Shown here piece after piece: positions 11,833 through 22,095 of a stretch of 64,000 nt of DNA. The notes under the pieces are model-generated. The model was not told the DNA's origin and did no database searches. It saw only the letters and a program-made list of their open reading frames with translations. The position numbers were made by a program, and so were the translations under genes. The number at the start of each line of letters is the position of its first letter. The stretch's first letter is position 1. Source of the DNA: Dysidea avara (lineage: Eukaryota; Porifera; Demospongiae; Dictyoceratida; Dysideidae); assembly GCF_963678975.1 (NCBI RefSeq), contig NC_089272.1, forward strand, positions 42,599,391-42,663,390, given 5' to 3'.

Positions 11833-12653
11833 CATAGATAATGTATGTTACATGGATTGGAAACGCCCGTATTATTCACATAGTGACGTCATGGGCTATC
11901 CTCGTTTCGCTGATCGTAAACTTTATGACCTTGACAGGTGGAAGATTTCGCTGTTCTTGTAACCAGCAAATTAGTGTTTATTGTTTACAGCTGGGTTAGT
12001 TACCATCTACACTAATTGGAGGCTGGACTTGGTAGGGACGCTGGAGGGCAGTAAACAATAGCGTAAGAAAATTCAGGTTCAAAGGTGAAATATGGTGTTT
12101 CAAAACGGTTGTGCAAATTTCCTGAAGAAACAGAAAGTGTAGCATCGTTTTTTTTGCTGCTGTTTACACCACTTGTAGCAGGTAGAGTGTAGTAGGCTAG
12201 CTAGATATTCACTGCTTCGCTGTATATTTCCACTGCTTCGATAAAACGTCAGAAAACAGGCACTACTTTGTGCTATTGTTTAGCTCAAGCTGAGTAGTAC
12301 TGTAGCATAAAATTTGTTTCAATGTATCACACATTTCTTTGGTTGTGTAAATGCGGTGACGAGAAGTTGGCTAATAGTACTGCTGCTGAATTATTAGCTG
12401 GTGTGTACCTGCCATTGTCACCCGTCGCAAACAATATTTCTCCCAGTGCACACAGACACGCTGTGTTCTTGTTCAGTACACAACGCAACACAATAAACAA
12501 TGTAAAAGGAATGTCCGCGCCTTCAAACTGGCCTTCAAACAAGCGAGAGAAAGCCAAACAGTCACTCAACAAATTTCCCAATCTATTGGCGCACCGTAAC
12601 TAGGATAGGAAAACAATTTAACGGGCGTCTCCAGGAACGCATACATTATCTAT
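11833..12653. mobile_element. Terminal-inverted-repeat element with 7-bp target duplication
   Basis: Ends are ATAGATAATGTATG ... CATACATTATCTAT, followed internally by inverted AACGCCCGT / ACGGGCGT. GATGTAA stands immediately outside both ends (11825-11831 and 12654-12660), 8 bp with one mismatch. The 0.8-kb interior has overlapping 93- and 84-codon frames on opposite strands (12322-12603 and 12327-12581) that I do not recognise; with no transposase it is non-autonomous. Confidence 0.7.
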
Positions 12654-12959
12654 GATGTAAATGGCAAGTGGTATGAGTTGCCTTGTCGACAATCCCGCCA
12701 TGAGGATTTTGCTGCTACTTATAACTTTTCAGTGAATTTGCACTGCACACCTCTAAAAAAACCTATCACATAAATGCGGTTACTCAGTGTGTGTGGCAAT
12801 GTGACACTTTACCTCGCACTTTACTGACACGCCAACTTTATCTTTCTTCATTCCTCATTTCTTATCCTTCAAGCGGTGTGCGTCGCGTTACAATTAGTCT
12901 AAACTACGCCTCACCACTGAAATACCAAAGAAATGCTTCTTATTAGTACTGTTCTATAC

Positions 12960-13078
12960 CATATGCGTATTTTGTACCATACGCGTATGGTACATACCAT
13001 ACGCGTACGGTACGATTTTCCGTACCATACGCGTACGGTATAGACATACGCGTATGGTACGTACCATATGCGTATTAG
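12960..13078. repeat. Left cluster of the GTACCATACGCGTATGGTAC palindrome
   Basis: Several complete or near-complete palindromes with ACGCGT at the dyad, variants ending CGGTAC or ATGCGTAT, and one GATTTTCC spacer between two copies. CpG density here is far above the flanks. Confidence 0.9.
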
Positions 13079-13362
13079 CTATGCCTTTTCTCTAGCCTTG
13101 CCATCACCTAGCTACAATGGGCTGTCTTTACAAGCATTCAGTTCTAGCTGAGCAAACTTAGAATTCAGCACAATAATCTGCTTATACTATATATACTGAG
13201 CTGTAACTATAAATTTATTCATCAGCACACACATGCATTTTATCCTTGCCATGCCCATGCAATACCCACTATAGTCCTATACTAATGTACCTAAATCTTA
13301 TGTCACTTTGTCTGCAGAACTTTACATAAATGGTACTGTGCATGTATGCTACTTTATATAGT

Positions 13363-13740
13363 CAGTGGCGGATCCAGGATGGGGCATTTGGGGCAAATGC
13401 CCCCCCCCCCCCCCCCCCCCTTCAAGAAATTGCATACAAGATCGAGATACTCTAATAGAGCAGTCAATTACTCTAATAAAGCAGTCACAATGTTCATGAG
13501 GCAGTGTAGCTTACCTATGAAGCTATAAATAGGATTTTATTTTACATAACAGACGTGATATAGTTGGTAAGGATAACTAGCTATTATTGCCGTGACCTTT
13601 TTTATTTATTTTTTTTATTTTTTTATTTTTTTTTATTTTTTATTTTTGGTCTTCAACTGGTTTTCAGCAAGTTTTTTTGGTCTTCAACTGTTTTTTTGGA
13701 AAGGTGCCCCCCCTCTTTCCAAACTCTGGATCCGCCCCTG
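13363..13740. mobile_element. MITE, CAGTGGCGGATCC family, 5-bp target duplication ATAGT
   Basis: Ends CAGTGGCGGATCCAG ... CTGGATCCGCCCCTG; ATAGT lies directly outside each end. Internally there are a poly-C run (13389-13421), an AGATCGAGATACTCTAATAG motif pair and a GACCTTTTTT ... TTGGTCTTCAAC block. It is nested in the 3.7-kb element and has no coding capacity. Confidence 0.9.
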
Positions 13741-13745
13741 ATAGT

Positions 13746-13986
13746 AGCTATCAGAAGCATGCAGATGGTCTTATAATAATATACTCAATTATAAGTGTGG
13801 ATAACTGACAATTTACAACAAAATTGGGTAAATAAGCAAGGAGAGCAATTACAACATGCATGGTAGCTAGTAAGTTCTAACTGAATTATACATAATTATA
13901 CTGCTTGTGCAAAGCTAATAACTGGAAAAATAAACATCGTAAGTGTCATCAGTTGTGCAACATGGCTCCTCACTGTATTTGCATTT
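13746..13986. other. Presumed 3' UTR / intergenic of the minus-strand spliced gene
   Basis: AT-rich sequence after the stop codon at 13987-13989; no other feature seen. Confidence 0.3.
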
Positions 13987-15388
13987 TTATATACTATGTA
14001 CACTCTTCTTCTTTTGAGGATCCAATTTCTTGTTTACGTACTTTTCTTGTTTATACATACTGTAAATAGTATATTCATCACACTGGACCTACAGCACAAA
14101 TTAATGTGGATGTTGTTAACTTTAAAGAGTACATTCAGATAAGAGTAGCTAAACACATTGTCTTCCCATCCACAAGCATGACAGTAAGTATAGTGAGTAG
14201 CTATACAACGCACTTAACAATAATAAAACAATGCTACTTAATATACATTCATTACTGAACTATACATTAGAACTCATAAACTCACCATAAAATCTCTGCC
14301 ATGTTATGTTTTCCTACTTCATCTTCTCTATATTTTGAACTTCGGGGTTTCGTAAGTTTTTGAATATATACCTTATAATTGCCTGTATGCAATTATCCAT
14401 GAGTGTACAGTAGCTACTAGTATCTATCTGCATTTTGATACTAAGAGCAAGTTTATCAGTGTAAGGAGTCAAGTGTTACGCCATTTTGTTTGCTGGTATG
14501 TAAAAAGTGTGGAAAAGGTACCTTTTCACAAATCTGGTCATTTTAACTCAACTATTCTAAAGAACATATACAGTATACCAGCTTGTGTACTTTCAAATCA
14601 ATTACACTGTGGATAAATGAAGTCATTTATTATAAAAATGCAAGATGGAAATCCATGACAAATAAGGCAGTAGACAGTAGGACGAGGCAATAAATCAATA
14701 TGTACAAAAGTCAGAAGACATCAAGAAAATAATCCACAGGTGCTTACATAAACCATGGGTGATGGCTCTATTGCATGTATTTTGTGGAACTGTCAGATGC
14801 TTTGATGAAATGAAATGTGAAACAGACAACGAGATACATTGTTATAGCTAGATATACACCAATGACTACATATAAATCAAGCATATTATATTTAATTCCC
14901 TTCCTTTGATTATACTTTTCAGACTTATACTGTATGCAGCTAGGTGTTATCATGTTTTTCGTAAAGCTTCCAACCCAGATGATTGACCTTTATTAGTTTT
15001 GACAATGTAGAATTTCATCAGATCCTACCAGATCAGTAGGACTTAACACAACTCAAGACTGGATCTGCCAAAATTGTGATGAATTCATGATTGTTTTTAT
15101 CATATATTGTCCTAAATCAAGATGTCATGTCAGTTTCATCACTTATATATAGTCATACGAGATATCATGTTATTCTTTTATTTTGCTTTATTTTAAATAG
15201 GTTTGCATCATGCGGTAAAGTAAATTATATCTTAATCGCAGTAATCAGATCAACTTACCTTGCCATTCACTAGAATTGACACATATAAATTCAGCTTCTT
15301 TCCTTCCACTGCTATATAGAACAACTTGCAACCAGAGACTTTTGAAGCTTCATCTATCACCGTGTTTAACAACCTTCTTATAAATGAA
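13987..15388 (-). CDS. Spliced gene of unknown function (four exons read by eye)
   Basis: Exons on the minus strand: 15388-15259 (130 nt), 14789-14748 (42 nt), 14371-14286 (86 nt) and 14059-13987 (73 nt, ending TAA). Donors are GTAAGT, GTAAGC and GTGAGT, and acceptors follow ATTTTACAG, CTGACAG, TTATAAG and ATTTACAG. Phases join without a break: exon 1 ends in phase 0, exon 2 is 0-0, exon 3 leaves two bases completed by exon 4. Translated pieces include NTVIDEASKVSGCKLFYIAV, FHKIHAIEPSPMVY, RSSKYREDEVGKHNMAEIL and the lysine-rich tail NKKLDPQKKKSVHSI. Further exons may lie between or upstream; no start codon was found. The family is unknown. It sits wholly inside the palindrome-bounded 3.7-kb element. 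Confidence 0.6.
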
Positions 15389-15457
15389 CTGTAAAATTGT
15401 AATTAGTTAGCTGTAGCTATATATTTCGATTTGAATATTGCATTTATACTAGCTGTG

Positions 15458-16329
15458 CAGGGGCGGATCCAGGGGGGGGGGGGCTTTGGGGGTTGAAGCC
15501 CCCCCCTTCATATTTAGGCTTTACTTGATCAATATGCTGAGTATTATAATGAAATTTTGTCTTAGCATAATTATATGATCACTAATAATACAAATACTCA
15601 TAAAACCACCTTATAAACATCTTTCCAAGGTATTATTAGTGGATTTATGCTAAAGTTTATTCAACAAGGACCTGGATCAGCATTGGAGGTGTACAAGATC
15701 GAGATACTCTAATAGAGCAGTCAGCTAACTACTCTAATAGAACATTCACTAGAAACATGTAGTTGGTTCTGTTATGGAATTTTTCCAAATCTGCCTACAC
15801 CTATACATACAATGAAGTGCATTGGTCTGTTTAAAGGGCTTCATTCATCTACTTGTGTAGTTAATATGTATGGCAATATTTAATTCAGGTACACAATTTC
15901 CATTGAAAATGCTCTCAGATTCAATCGTGTATTGTTCAAATTTCAAAATTTTCCACTTTCAACATTCTTACTCTAACATGCACCTATTCAGTGTTGTGCA
16001 ATTGTGAGAGGGGTGCATCATGTACTTGGTTGTCTGTACCTACCCAAACTTTTCCATTAGCAAAATGCTTCAGAGAGCCATACCTATAATCTAAAGGCAG
16101 TCTATAAAATATCTACAGGCAGAAAATATTATGAATTTTATGTGGAAATGTCTCCAAATTGCAGTATTTTAGCATCTATTTTTCAAAATTTTCCTGGGGG
16201 AGCATGCCCCCAGACCCCCCTAGTTCCAGCATGCTTCGCATTCTGGGAAGTGTGCTTCGCACACCTCTACCCAAGAGATTAGTACCTGAGTTAGCCCCCC
16301 CCCTTTTATAAATCCTAGATCCGCCCCTG
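15458..16329. mobile_element. MITE, CAGGGGCGGATCC family (872 bp), 5-bp target duplication CTGTG
   Basis: Ends CAGGGGCGGATCCAGG ... TAGATCCGCCCCTG with CTGTG directly outside both (15453-15457, 16330-16334). It is longer than its relatives, with poly-G/poly-C subterminal runs and a pair of ACTCTAATAGA motifs near 15705-15760. It falls in the intron or upstream region of the spliced gene. Confidence 0.9.
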
Positions 16330-16533
16330 CTGTGCGAGGTCTTGCAATTATATAATAATAATAAAATATATGATTGCTCTATTGAGTATCTCGATCTTCA
16401 CTGAACAGAAAGACTAGCTCCTCCCCCCTCCCTCTTCCCCGAACAGCAGAGTGCCATCAGGCGTAGTCAATAGGTACGGCAGTGCAAAAACCTTCTGCTT
16501 GATATTATACGCATACCAGGTTAGCTATACTCA

Positions 16534-16636
16534 GATGGTACGATTTTCCGTACCATACGCGTATGGTTGTACCGTACGCGTATACGCATATGGTATATGT
16601 ACCATACGCGTATGGTACAAAATACGCATATGGTAA
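16534..16636. repeat. Right cluster of the GTACCATACGCGTATGGTAC palindrome
   Basis: Inverted counterpart of the 12960 cluster, again with GATTTTCC next to a palindrome and ACGCGT dyads. Confidence 0.9.
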
Positions 16637-16709
16637 AGAACAGTACTACGACTTTACTCCTCTGTCTCGACTTGGACTGCCACTAAGCATTCAATTTTAA
16701 ACCGACCAT

Positions 16710-16773
16710 CACGTGTTTCCGCTTGAGGTGCTACAGGGACTTTCCAAGAGACTTCCCCTAAATAGGCCACGTG
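16710..16773. promoter_or_regulatory. Candidate promoter: two CACGTG boxes around GGGACTTTCC
   Basis: CACGTG at 16710-16715 and 16768-16773 bracket a perfect kappa-B-type decamer at 16737-16746. It lies just outside the right end of the 3.7-kb element. Single short motifs occur by chance; only the combination is suggestive. Confidence 0.25.
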
Positions 16774-17266
16774 ATACTTGAATTGTCACAATGCGGTAGG
16801 TCTACGTGTACTTTAATAATATATAGTATTATTATAAGCTGTCAAGAATTGTTTGTGCGCTGCCGGTTAAAATCATTGGTGTGATGGTTTGACCATATGT
16901 AGGGTCCGCAATGCGAAAAATCGATATCCTCCAATCAACTACCTAACTATTGTCATGTGCTAGGCTAAGTGTAACTTGAATAACACCAGCGTGGCAGCCA
17001 AGTTTGTTACTTTCTTCTGGTAGAAAACGATACAAATGTCTTAAAATCACGTGATTTTTCGCTGCAGCGGTTCGTAGGGTTCTTCGTATGCCACGATATT
17101 CACTCTCAACATTGTTCAAGTAGTCTATCATCAACTCAAAGTATTGGTGGTTTGATTTTATTGGTCAGTTTCTGGTGGCAGCACGATCTGTGCAGCTTTT
17201 TGTCGACAGACAAAATGTTTCTTCCTCTGGAGCGCAGGACAAGCAGAGCAGCAACTGCGCCGTGGG

Positions 17267-17557
17267 TCAGCAATGACCAGTACTAGGTAAAGTACCTGCA
17301 TGCGGAGTATGGTTATAATTGAAGCTTGTTAGCCATCTGGCTGAGCCATCTATATGCTGAAATTCGGCCAAAATGACGCGATCTTTGCGAACAAATACCA
17401 GAATGGTTGATACATCAGTGAGACAGTCTCCAACAGCAAGGATACGAAGCTTATAAACGCCTAACAATACGGCTATCTCGCCCAGTAAACGCATAGAGCA
17501 GTCCAATGCATGAAATAGGCACTCACGTGATTGATATTCAAATCTCCGAAAATACAA
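17267..17557 (-). other. Open reading frame in left arm of palindrome
   Basis: 96 codons including CLFHALDCSMRLLGEI, LGVYKLRILAVGDCLTDVST and VILAEFQHIDGSARWLTSFN. The right arm encodes the same peptide with a few substitutions (for example FVRKD to FVCKN), all in frame until close to its end. This could be a captured exon or an accident of recent arm duplication; no known family recognised. Confidence 0.35.
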
Positions 17558-17753
17558 CTATAATCTATTCCAATGACCTTAAAATCACTTGGAATCAAGT
17601 GACAATCAGTTTGTGTACGTTAGGTTCAGCATCTCGACTAGCCCAGCAGTTTAAGACTTTTCCTACGATACCATCATAGTACAAAACACACCTGCACTGG
17701 CCCAGACCACGTCTGAGTGAACAATTAACACAAATATTTACAAAAGGAGCACA

Positions 17754-18185
17754 TTGCATGGTTCCTATTCAGAAATGAAAGCGATTTCATGGGTATTTCC
17801 GCAATTTGAATTTCAATCACGTGAGTGCCTATTTCATGCACTGGATTGCTCTATGCGTTTACTAGGCGAGATAGTCGTATTGTTAGGTGTTTATAAGCTT
17901 CGTATCCTTGCTGTTGGAGACTGTCTCACTGATGTATCAACCATTCTGGTATTTGTTTGCAAAAATCGCGTCATTTTGGCCGAATTTCAGCATATAGATG
18001 GCTCAGCCAGATGGCTAACAAGCTTCAATTATAACCCATACTCCGCAATGCAGGTACTTTACCTAGTACTGGTCATTGCCGACCCACGGCGCAGTTGCTG
18101 CCCTGCTTGTCCTGTGCCTCCAGAGGAAGAAACATTTTGTCTGTCGTCAAAAAGCTGCACAGATCGTGCTGCCACCAGAAACTGA
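17754..18185 (+). other. Open reading frame in right arm of palindrome
   Basis: 143 codons, the mirror copy of the left-arm frame, extended by an RRSCCPACPVPPEEETFCLS tail. Arm identity is high enough that conservation of the frame by selection cannot be judged by eye. Confidence 0.35.
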
Positions 18186-18557
18186 CCAATAAAATCAAAC
18201 CACCAATACTTGAGTTGATGATAGACTACTTGAACAATGTTGAGAGTGAATATCGTGGCATACGAAGAACCCTACGAACCGCTGCAGCAAAAATCACGTG
18301 ATTTTAAGACATTTGTATCGTTTTTCTACCAGAAGAAAGTGACAAACTTGCTGCCACGCTGGTGTTATTCAAGTTACACTAGCCTAACACATGACAATAG
18401 TTAGGTAGTTGATTGGAGGATATCGATTTTTCGCGTTGCGGACCCTACCATATGGTTTGACAGCAGTTATTGTGGGGCAAAGAATGCGAGAGGAATTGTG
18501 ATAGTCAGTCCCACCCTAGCTGTGCCTATATATAGGGCATTAACTAGCTTTATCTTA

Positions 18558-20118
18558 CAGCTAGAGCAGCTCATGTATTTCGACCCCCATGAGTGTTCGG
18601 ACGCGATATTTCCTAGAAGAACAATGAGAGCCGATCATTTATGGCACTATTATGAAGACCTATCACTATAACCTCCATGTATAAAATTTGAAAGGATTTG
18701 GTTATATCGTGTGGCTGCAGTGACCTTCGAAAGCCACTGTCCAAAAAAATGGATGCTCGGACAAAGTAACGTTCGTTCGGACTCCTCCATCTCTCACCCT
18801 TCCCATGCAACTTATATGCTATTGTGTGGTAGTGATTGGTAGAGCTATCCTTGAGCTATCCCGTTGATATAAGCAGATTAGATTTTTATAAGCTACAGTT
18901 GCAGCTATCGCCTTTTTTCCAGACGTGGTAACTTGACGAATCGTCGGACACAAAATTGCAATTATAATTCCGGACACAGCAACTTATTGGGATGACTTTG
19001 GCATTTTTTGAGTTTAAGTATAGTACTAGCTAAGAAACATTTGAAAACAGCTATTTAGGCACCAGTGTAGAGTGATTTTTTATCAATTCGAGATGGAAAT
19101 AGTAGCTACCTCATTTAGCCTACAATACATTAGGTCTAGAATAGCTACATAAAATTGCTCAAACTTAATAATTTTATATATTTGAACTTACTTGAGACAA
19201 GGGAGGTAAGAAAATAAACCACAACAATACACAGAAGGTCACCACTGCTTTATAGCCTTAGTGACTGTTCTATTAGAGTATATTAAATGCTATATTAATT
19301 AAACTTCATTAATTGCATCCATAGTATAATTTTATGCATATGCAGACGATCTAAGGGTAAATTAGTGCGAAAACCAGTTTAAAAACTGTGTTAAATTAAT
19401 ATACTCTAATAGAACAGTCACTAAGGCGATAAAGCAGTGGCGACCTCTGTGCATTGTTGTGGTTTTATTTCTTACCTCCCTTGTCTCAAGTAAGTTCAAT
19501 TATATAAATTATTCTAAGTTTGAGCATTTTTATGTAGCTATTCTAGGCCTAATGTATTGTAGCTAAATGAGGTAGCTACTATTTCCATCTCGAATTGATA
19601 AAAAATCACTCTACACAGGTGCCTAAATAGCTGTTTTCAAATGTTTCTTAGCTAGTACTATACTTAAATTCAAAAAATGTCAAAGTAATCGCAATAAGTT
19701 GCTATGTCCGGAATTATAATTGCAATTTTGTGTCCGACGATTCGTCAAGTTACGTCTGGGAAAAAGGCGATAGCTGCAACTGTAGCTGATAAAAATCTAA
19801 TCTGCTTATATCACGGGATAGCTCAAGGATAGCTCTACCAATCACTACCACACAATAGCATATAAGTTGCATGGGAAGGGTAGAGATGGAGGAGTCCGAA
19901 CGAACGTTAGTTTGTCCGAGCATCCATTTTTTTGGATAGTGGCTTTCGAAGGTCACTGCAGCCTCACGATATAACCAAATCCTTTCAAATTTTATACATG
20001 GAGGTTATAGTGATAGGTCTTCATAATAGTGCCATAAATGATCGGCTCTCATTGCTCTTCTAGGAAATATCGCGTCCGAAAACTCATGGGGGTCGAAAAT
20101 ACATGAGCTGCTCTACTG
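18558..20118. mobile_element. 1.56-kb palindromic element with TA target site
   Basis: Arms of about 730 bp from CAGCTAGAGCAGCTCATGTA to the matching TACATGAGCTGCTCTACTG, with TA directly outside both ends (18556-18557, 20119-20120), as in Tc1/mariner-type insertions. Small indels distinguish the arms. The centre (about 19290-19400) is unique; on both sides lies an inverted ACTCTAATAGAACAGTCA motif (19262 and 19403). No transposase. Confidence 0.75.
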
Positions 20119-20234
20119 TATGTTGCTGATACATCAGGGGCACCAGAGCAAAGGTAAAAGTGGTAGCTAAGGTCCCTACTGATATAGAGGCCAGGATAGT
20201 TGCATTCACAAAGATTCCAACACTGATTGCAAGC

Positions 20235-20521
20235 ATATAGGCGGTGGAGGGGGGCCATTGTCCCCCACTTTTATGGGATACTGTTTGGAAAAAGATCGAA
20301 ATACTCTAATAGAACAGTCAGGAATGGATACTCTAATAGAGCAGTCACAGCATCCAGAGAAGCAGTGTAGCAAGCTGCTTAGCTACGTATGTGTATAGTT
20401 ATAAATAAGGAGATATAATTGGCGGAGAGCAGCTATTGTCAGCAGGCCGTGACCTTTTTTTTGGTCTTCAACTTAAAGTTGGCCTGACCCCCTCACTCTT
20501 TGGCCTGCTCCACCACCCCTG
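20235..20521. mobile_element. MITE, GGCGGTGGAG family, flanks TTGCAAGC
   Basis: Terminal repeats ATAGGCGGTGGAG ... CTCCACCACCCCTG; TTGCAAGC lies on both sides (20227-20234 and 20522-20529), an 8-bp duplication as in hAT elements. The interior has two ACTCTAATAGA motifs and a GACCTTTTTTTTGGTCTTCA block. The same 287-bp element, interrupted, is at 35889-39689. It split a LINE remnant whose end follows. Confidence 0.85.
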
Positions 20522-20539
20522 TTGCAAGCTCACCTTGAT

Positions 20540-20669
20540 GTTTATCCTTTTCTCCTCAGCTCTTAAAATATGGAACAGTTTACCAGTTACAGTTATTGAA
20601 GCAACAAATTTAGAAGATTTTAAGAAGAGAGTATTGAAATATTTTTGTATTAACCTAGCTGCTGTATAA
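20540..20669 (+). pseudogene. LINE reverse-transcriptase C-terminal remnant
   Basis: Encodes SSALKIWNSLPVTVIEATNL and a DFKKRVLKYF end, the typical last residues of CR1/jockey-like ORF2 proteins ('P-x-x-I-x-x-WN-x-LP ... F-K'). The following UTR (GGGAGGTTTGCACAGTA) resembles that of the LINE ends at 32376 and 47750, so these belong to related families. Only the last ~45 codons remain. Confidence 0.65.
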
Positions 20670-20756
20670 ATTTTGTGTAATTGTTTGTATCTGTGCATAT
20701 AGATATTCCATTTTGGGAGGTTTGCACAGTATTTGATATAAATATAAACATGCAAT

Positions 20757-21800
20757 GATGATAAGGTGGCTTATTATTCTGCTGAATGGGCAAGGGAGTC
20801 TGCATGGTGGCATGTTCCCTCAGCAAAGTATAAGTACTGCAACTTTTAGTTTTAAGTTGATTGCTACATCAAGCTAGTTTAAAAGTTTATTTAATTTCAG
20901 TAGTGATCAAGGCTTTGGTCTCATACACTGGTTGGATATACTATACTCTGATGTCCTTTGGGTGTACAGTACTGTTTCCATCTCCTCAGGTCTTGATGAC
21001 TGATCATGAGTCCTCTAATCCTTTCTCTGCTACTCCAATCCTGAAGCTGTGACCGCAATGTTACAAATGGTTATATGAAAATAATTGATTACTTAATTAT
21101 TTAAGGACTCTATAGTAAAAATAAATACTATTTTAGGTATCATTCAAGTTGTGTATCCATGCAATCTATATTATTACATTTGTTTGTTCGATATATACAT
21201 CCAAGTACTATGAGAAATGTGCATGAGGTAGCTCTATAGCTAAGTTTTATTGCTGAATTATCTGATGCCTTATTGCTTTACCTTCAGCCTCTATACATCT
21301 TCTATAATGTGACCTAGAAAATCCACAAGCCTTCAGTAATTGTGAATCCAGCAACACAAAATAAGAGCACCATGAACTATTTAGACACCCATGACTTGCT
21401 AATTATGCTAGCTTAATTTTGAACATGCATAAGGTGCCTGAAGTATGATTAATTTACTACAGATGTGAGATACTGTATTGAATGTCACAATGAAGATAAA
21501 TATACTCTAATAGAACAGTCAAAAGCTATCTGTGTGGTAAATTTGAACTGTTTGATTAGGCACTTGACAATTATACAAACATTTGAGCATAAGGTGTCTG
21601 AAGCATTTACCACATGCAGATATGAGATATTGTAAATACTGTAGTAAAAGAATATCACATTCTAAAGATAGATTTACTCTATAGAAAAGTCAGTATATTC
21701 AAATTCATACTTCTGGTGTAATAAAACAGTCAATAGTTATCCATGTCCATGCCTTTATAACACTGTAAAAAAAAGATGAAATAATCAACAGGTGCATCCC
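20757..21800. other. No supported gene; one diverged direct repeat
   Basis: About 21425-21540 and 21592-21720 are diverged direct copies (ATAAGGTG-CTGAAG ... ATGAGAT-CTGTA ... AGATAGATTTACTCTA). The first contains ACTCTAATAGAACAGTCA, the second a damaged version. A frame at 20901-21052 is open but has no further support. Confidence 0.4.
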
Positions 21801-21891
21801 AAGATATTTTTATTATACATTTTACTTGCTCATTTCCAAATATCAATTTGTACCAAGTTGTTGTTCCATCAGTGAGCCTATCACTGAAAAA

Positions 21892-22095
21892 ATGAGTGAT
21901 ATCCACCCCAAAAACACCTTTGCTGTAAAAAAAGGCGTGTCCATGAAACTACAAGTACTTGTGAAACAGCTCAGTAATTGTAGAGAAAGACCTCATGAGA
22001 GTAAAAACAACTGGCAACTCAAAGAGCTGATATCTGGAGCGGCCAAGAATAAATCTTATCATACAACTAACTGCCATGTATTGGCTGTAAAATAG
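21892..22095 (+). other. Reading frame in left palindrome arm (mirror copy 22740-22537 minus)
   Basis: Encodes a basic peptide containing KKGVSMKLQVLVKQLSNCRE and WQLKELISGAAKNKS. The minus-strand mirror differs at one residue of the shared ~60 (V/A near the end) and ends at the same stop. Family unknown; it may be a captured exon. Confidence 0.3.

Larger units (their letters stand above)
12945..16647. mobile_element. Candidate 3.7-kb element bounded by palindrome-cluster inverted repeats
   Basis: The left end AGTACTGTTCTATACCATAT and the right end, read in reverse complement, AGTACTGTTCTTTACCATAT continue as matching inverted repeats for about 85 bp. Both contain GCGTATTTTGTACCATACGC and further copies of a 20-bp palindrome. 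The outer 50 bp differ at about one position. A TA at each edge could be the target duplication, but no longer one is visible. The interior holds a spliced gene (13987-15388) and two nested MITEs. A transposon that captured a gene, or a gene flanked by two inverted copies of a palindromic repeat, are both possible. Confidence 0.55.
16900..18446. mobile_element. 1.55-kb palindromic element, hAT-like ends, 8-bp target duplication
   Basis: Ends TAGGGTCCGCAATGCG ... CGCGTTGCGGACCCT. ACCATATG stands directly outside both ends (16892-16899 and 18447-18454). The arms are about 650 bp and nearly identical, around a unique centre of roughly 230 bp (about 17560-17790). TAGGG termini with an 8-bp duplication fit the hAT superfamily. 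No transposase; the arms carry inverted copies of one reading frame. Confidence 0.85.

Noticed and set aside
13346..13776. Frames with poly-proline and poly-phenylalanine runs
   Set aside because: Caused by the poly-C and poly-T tracts of the MITE at 13363-13740.
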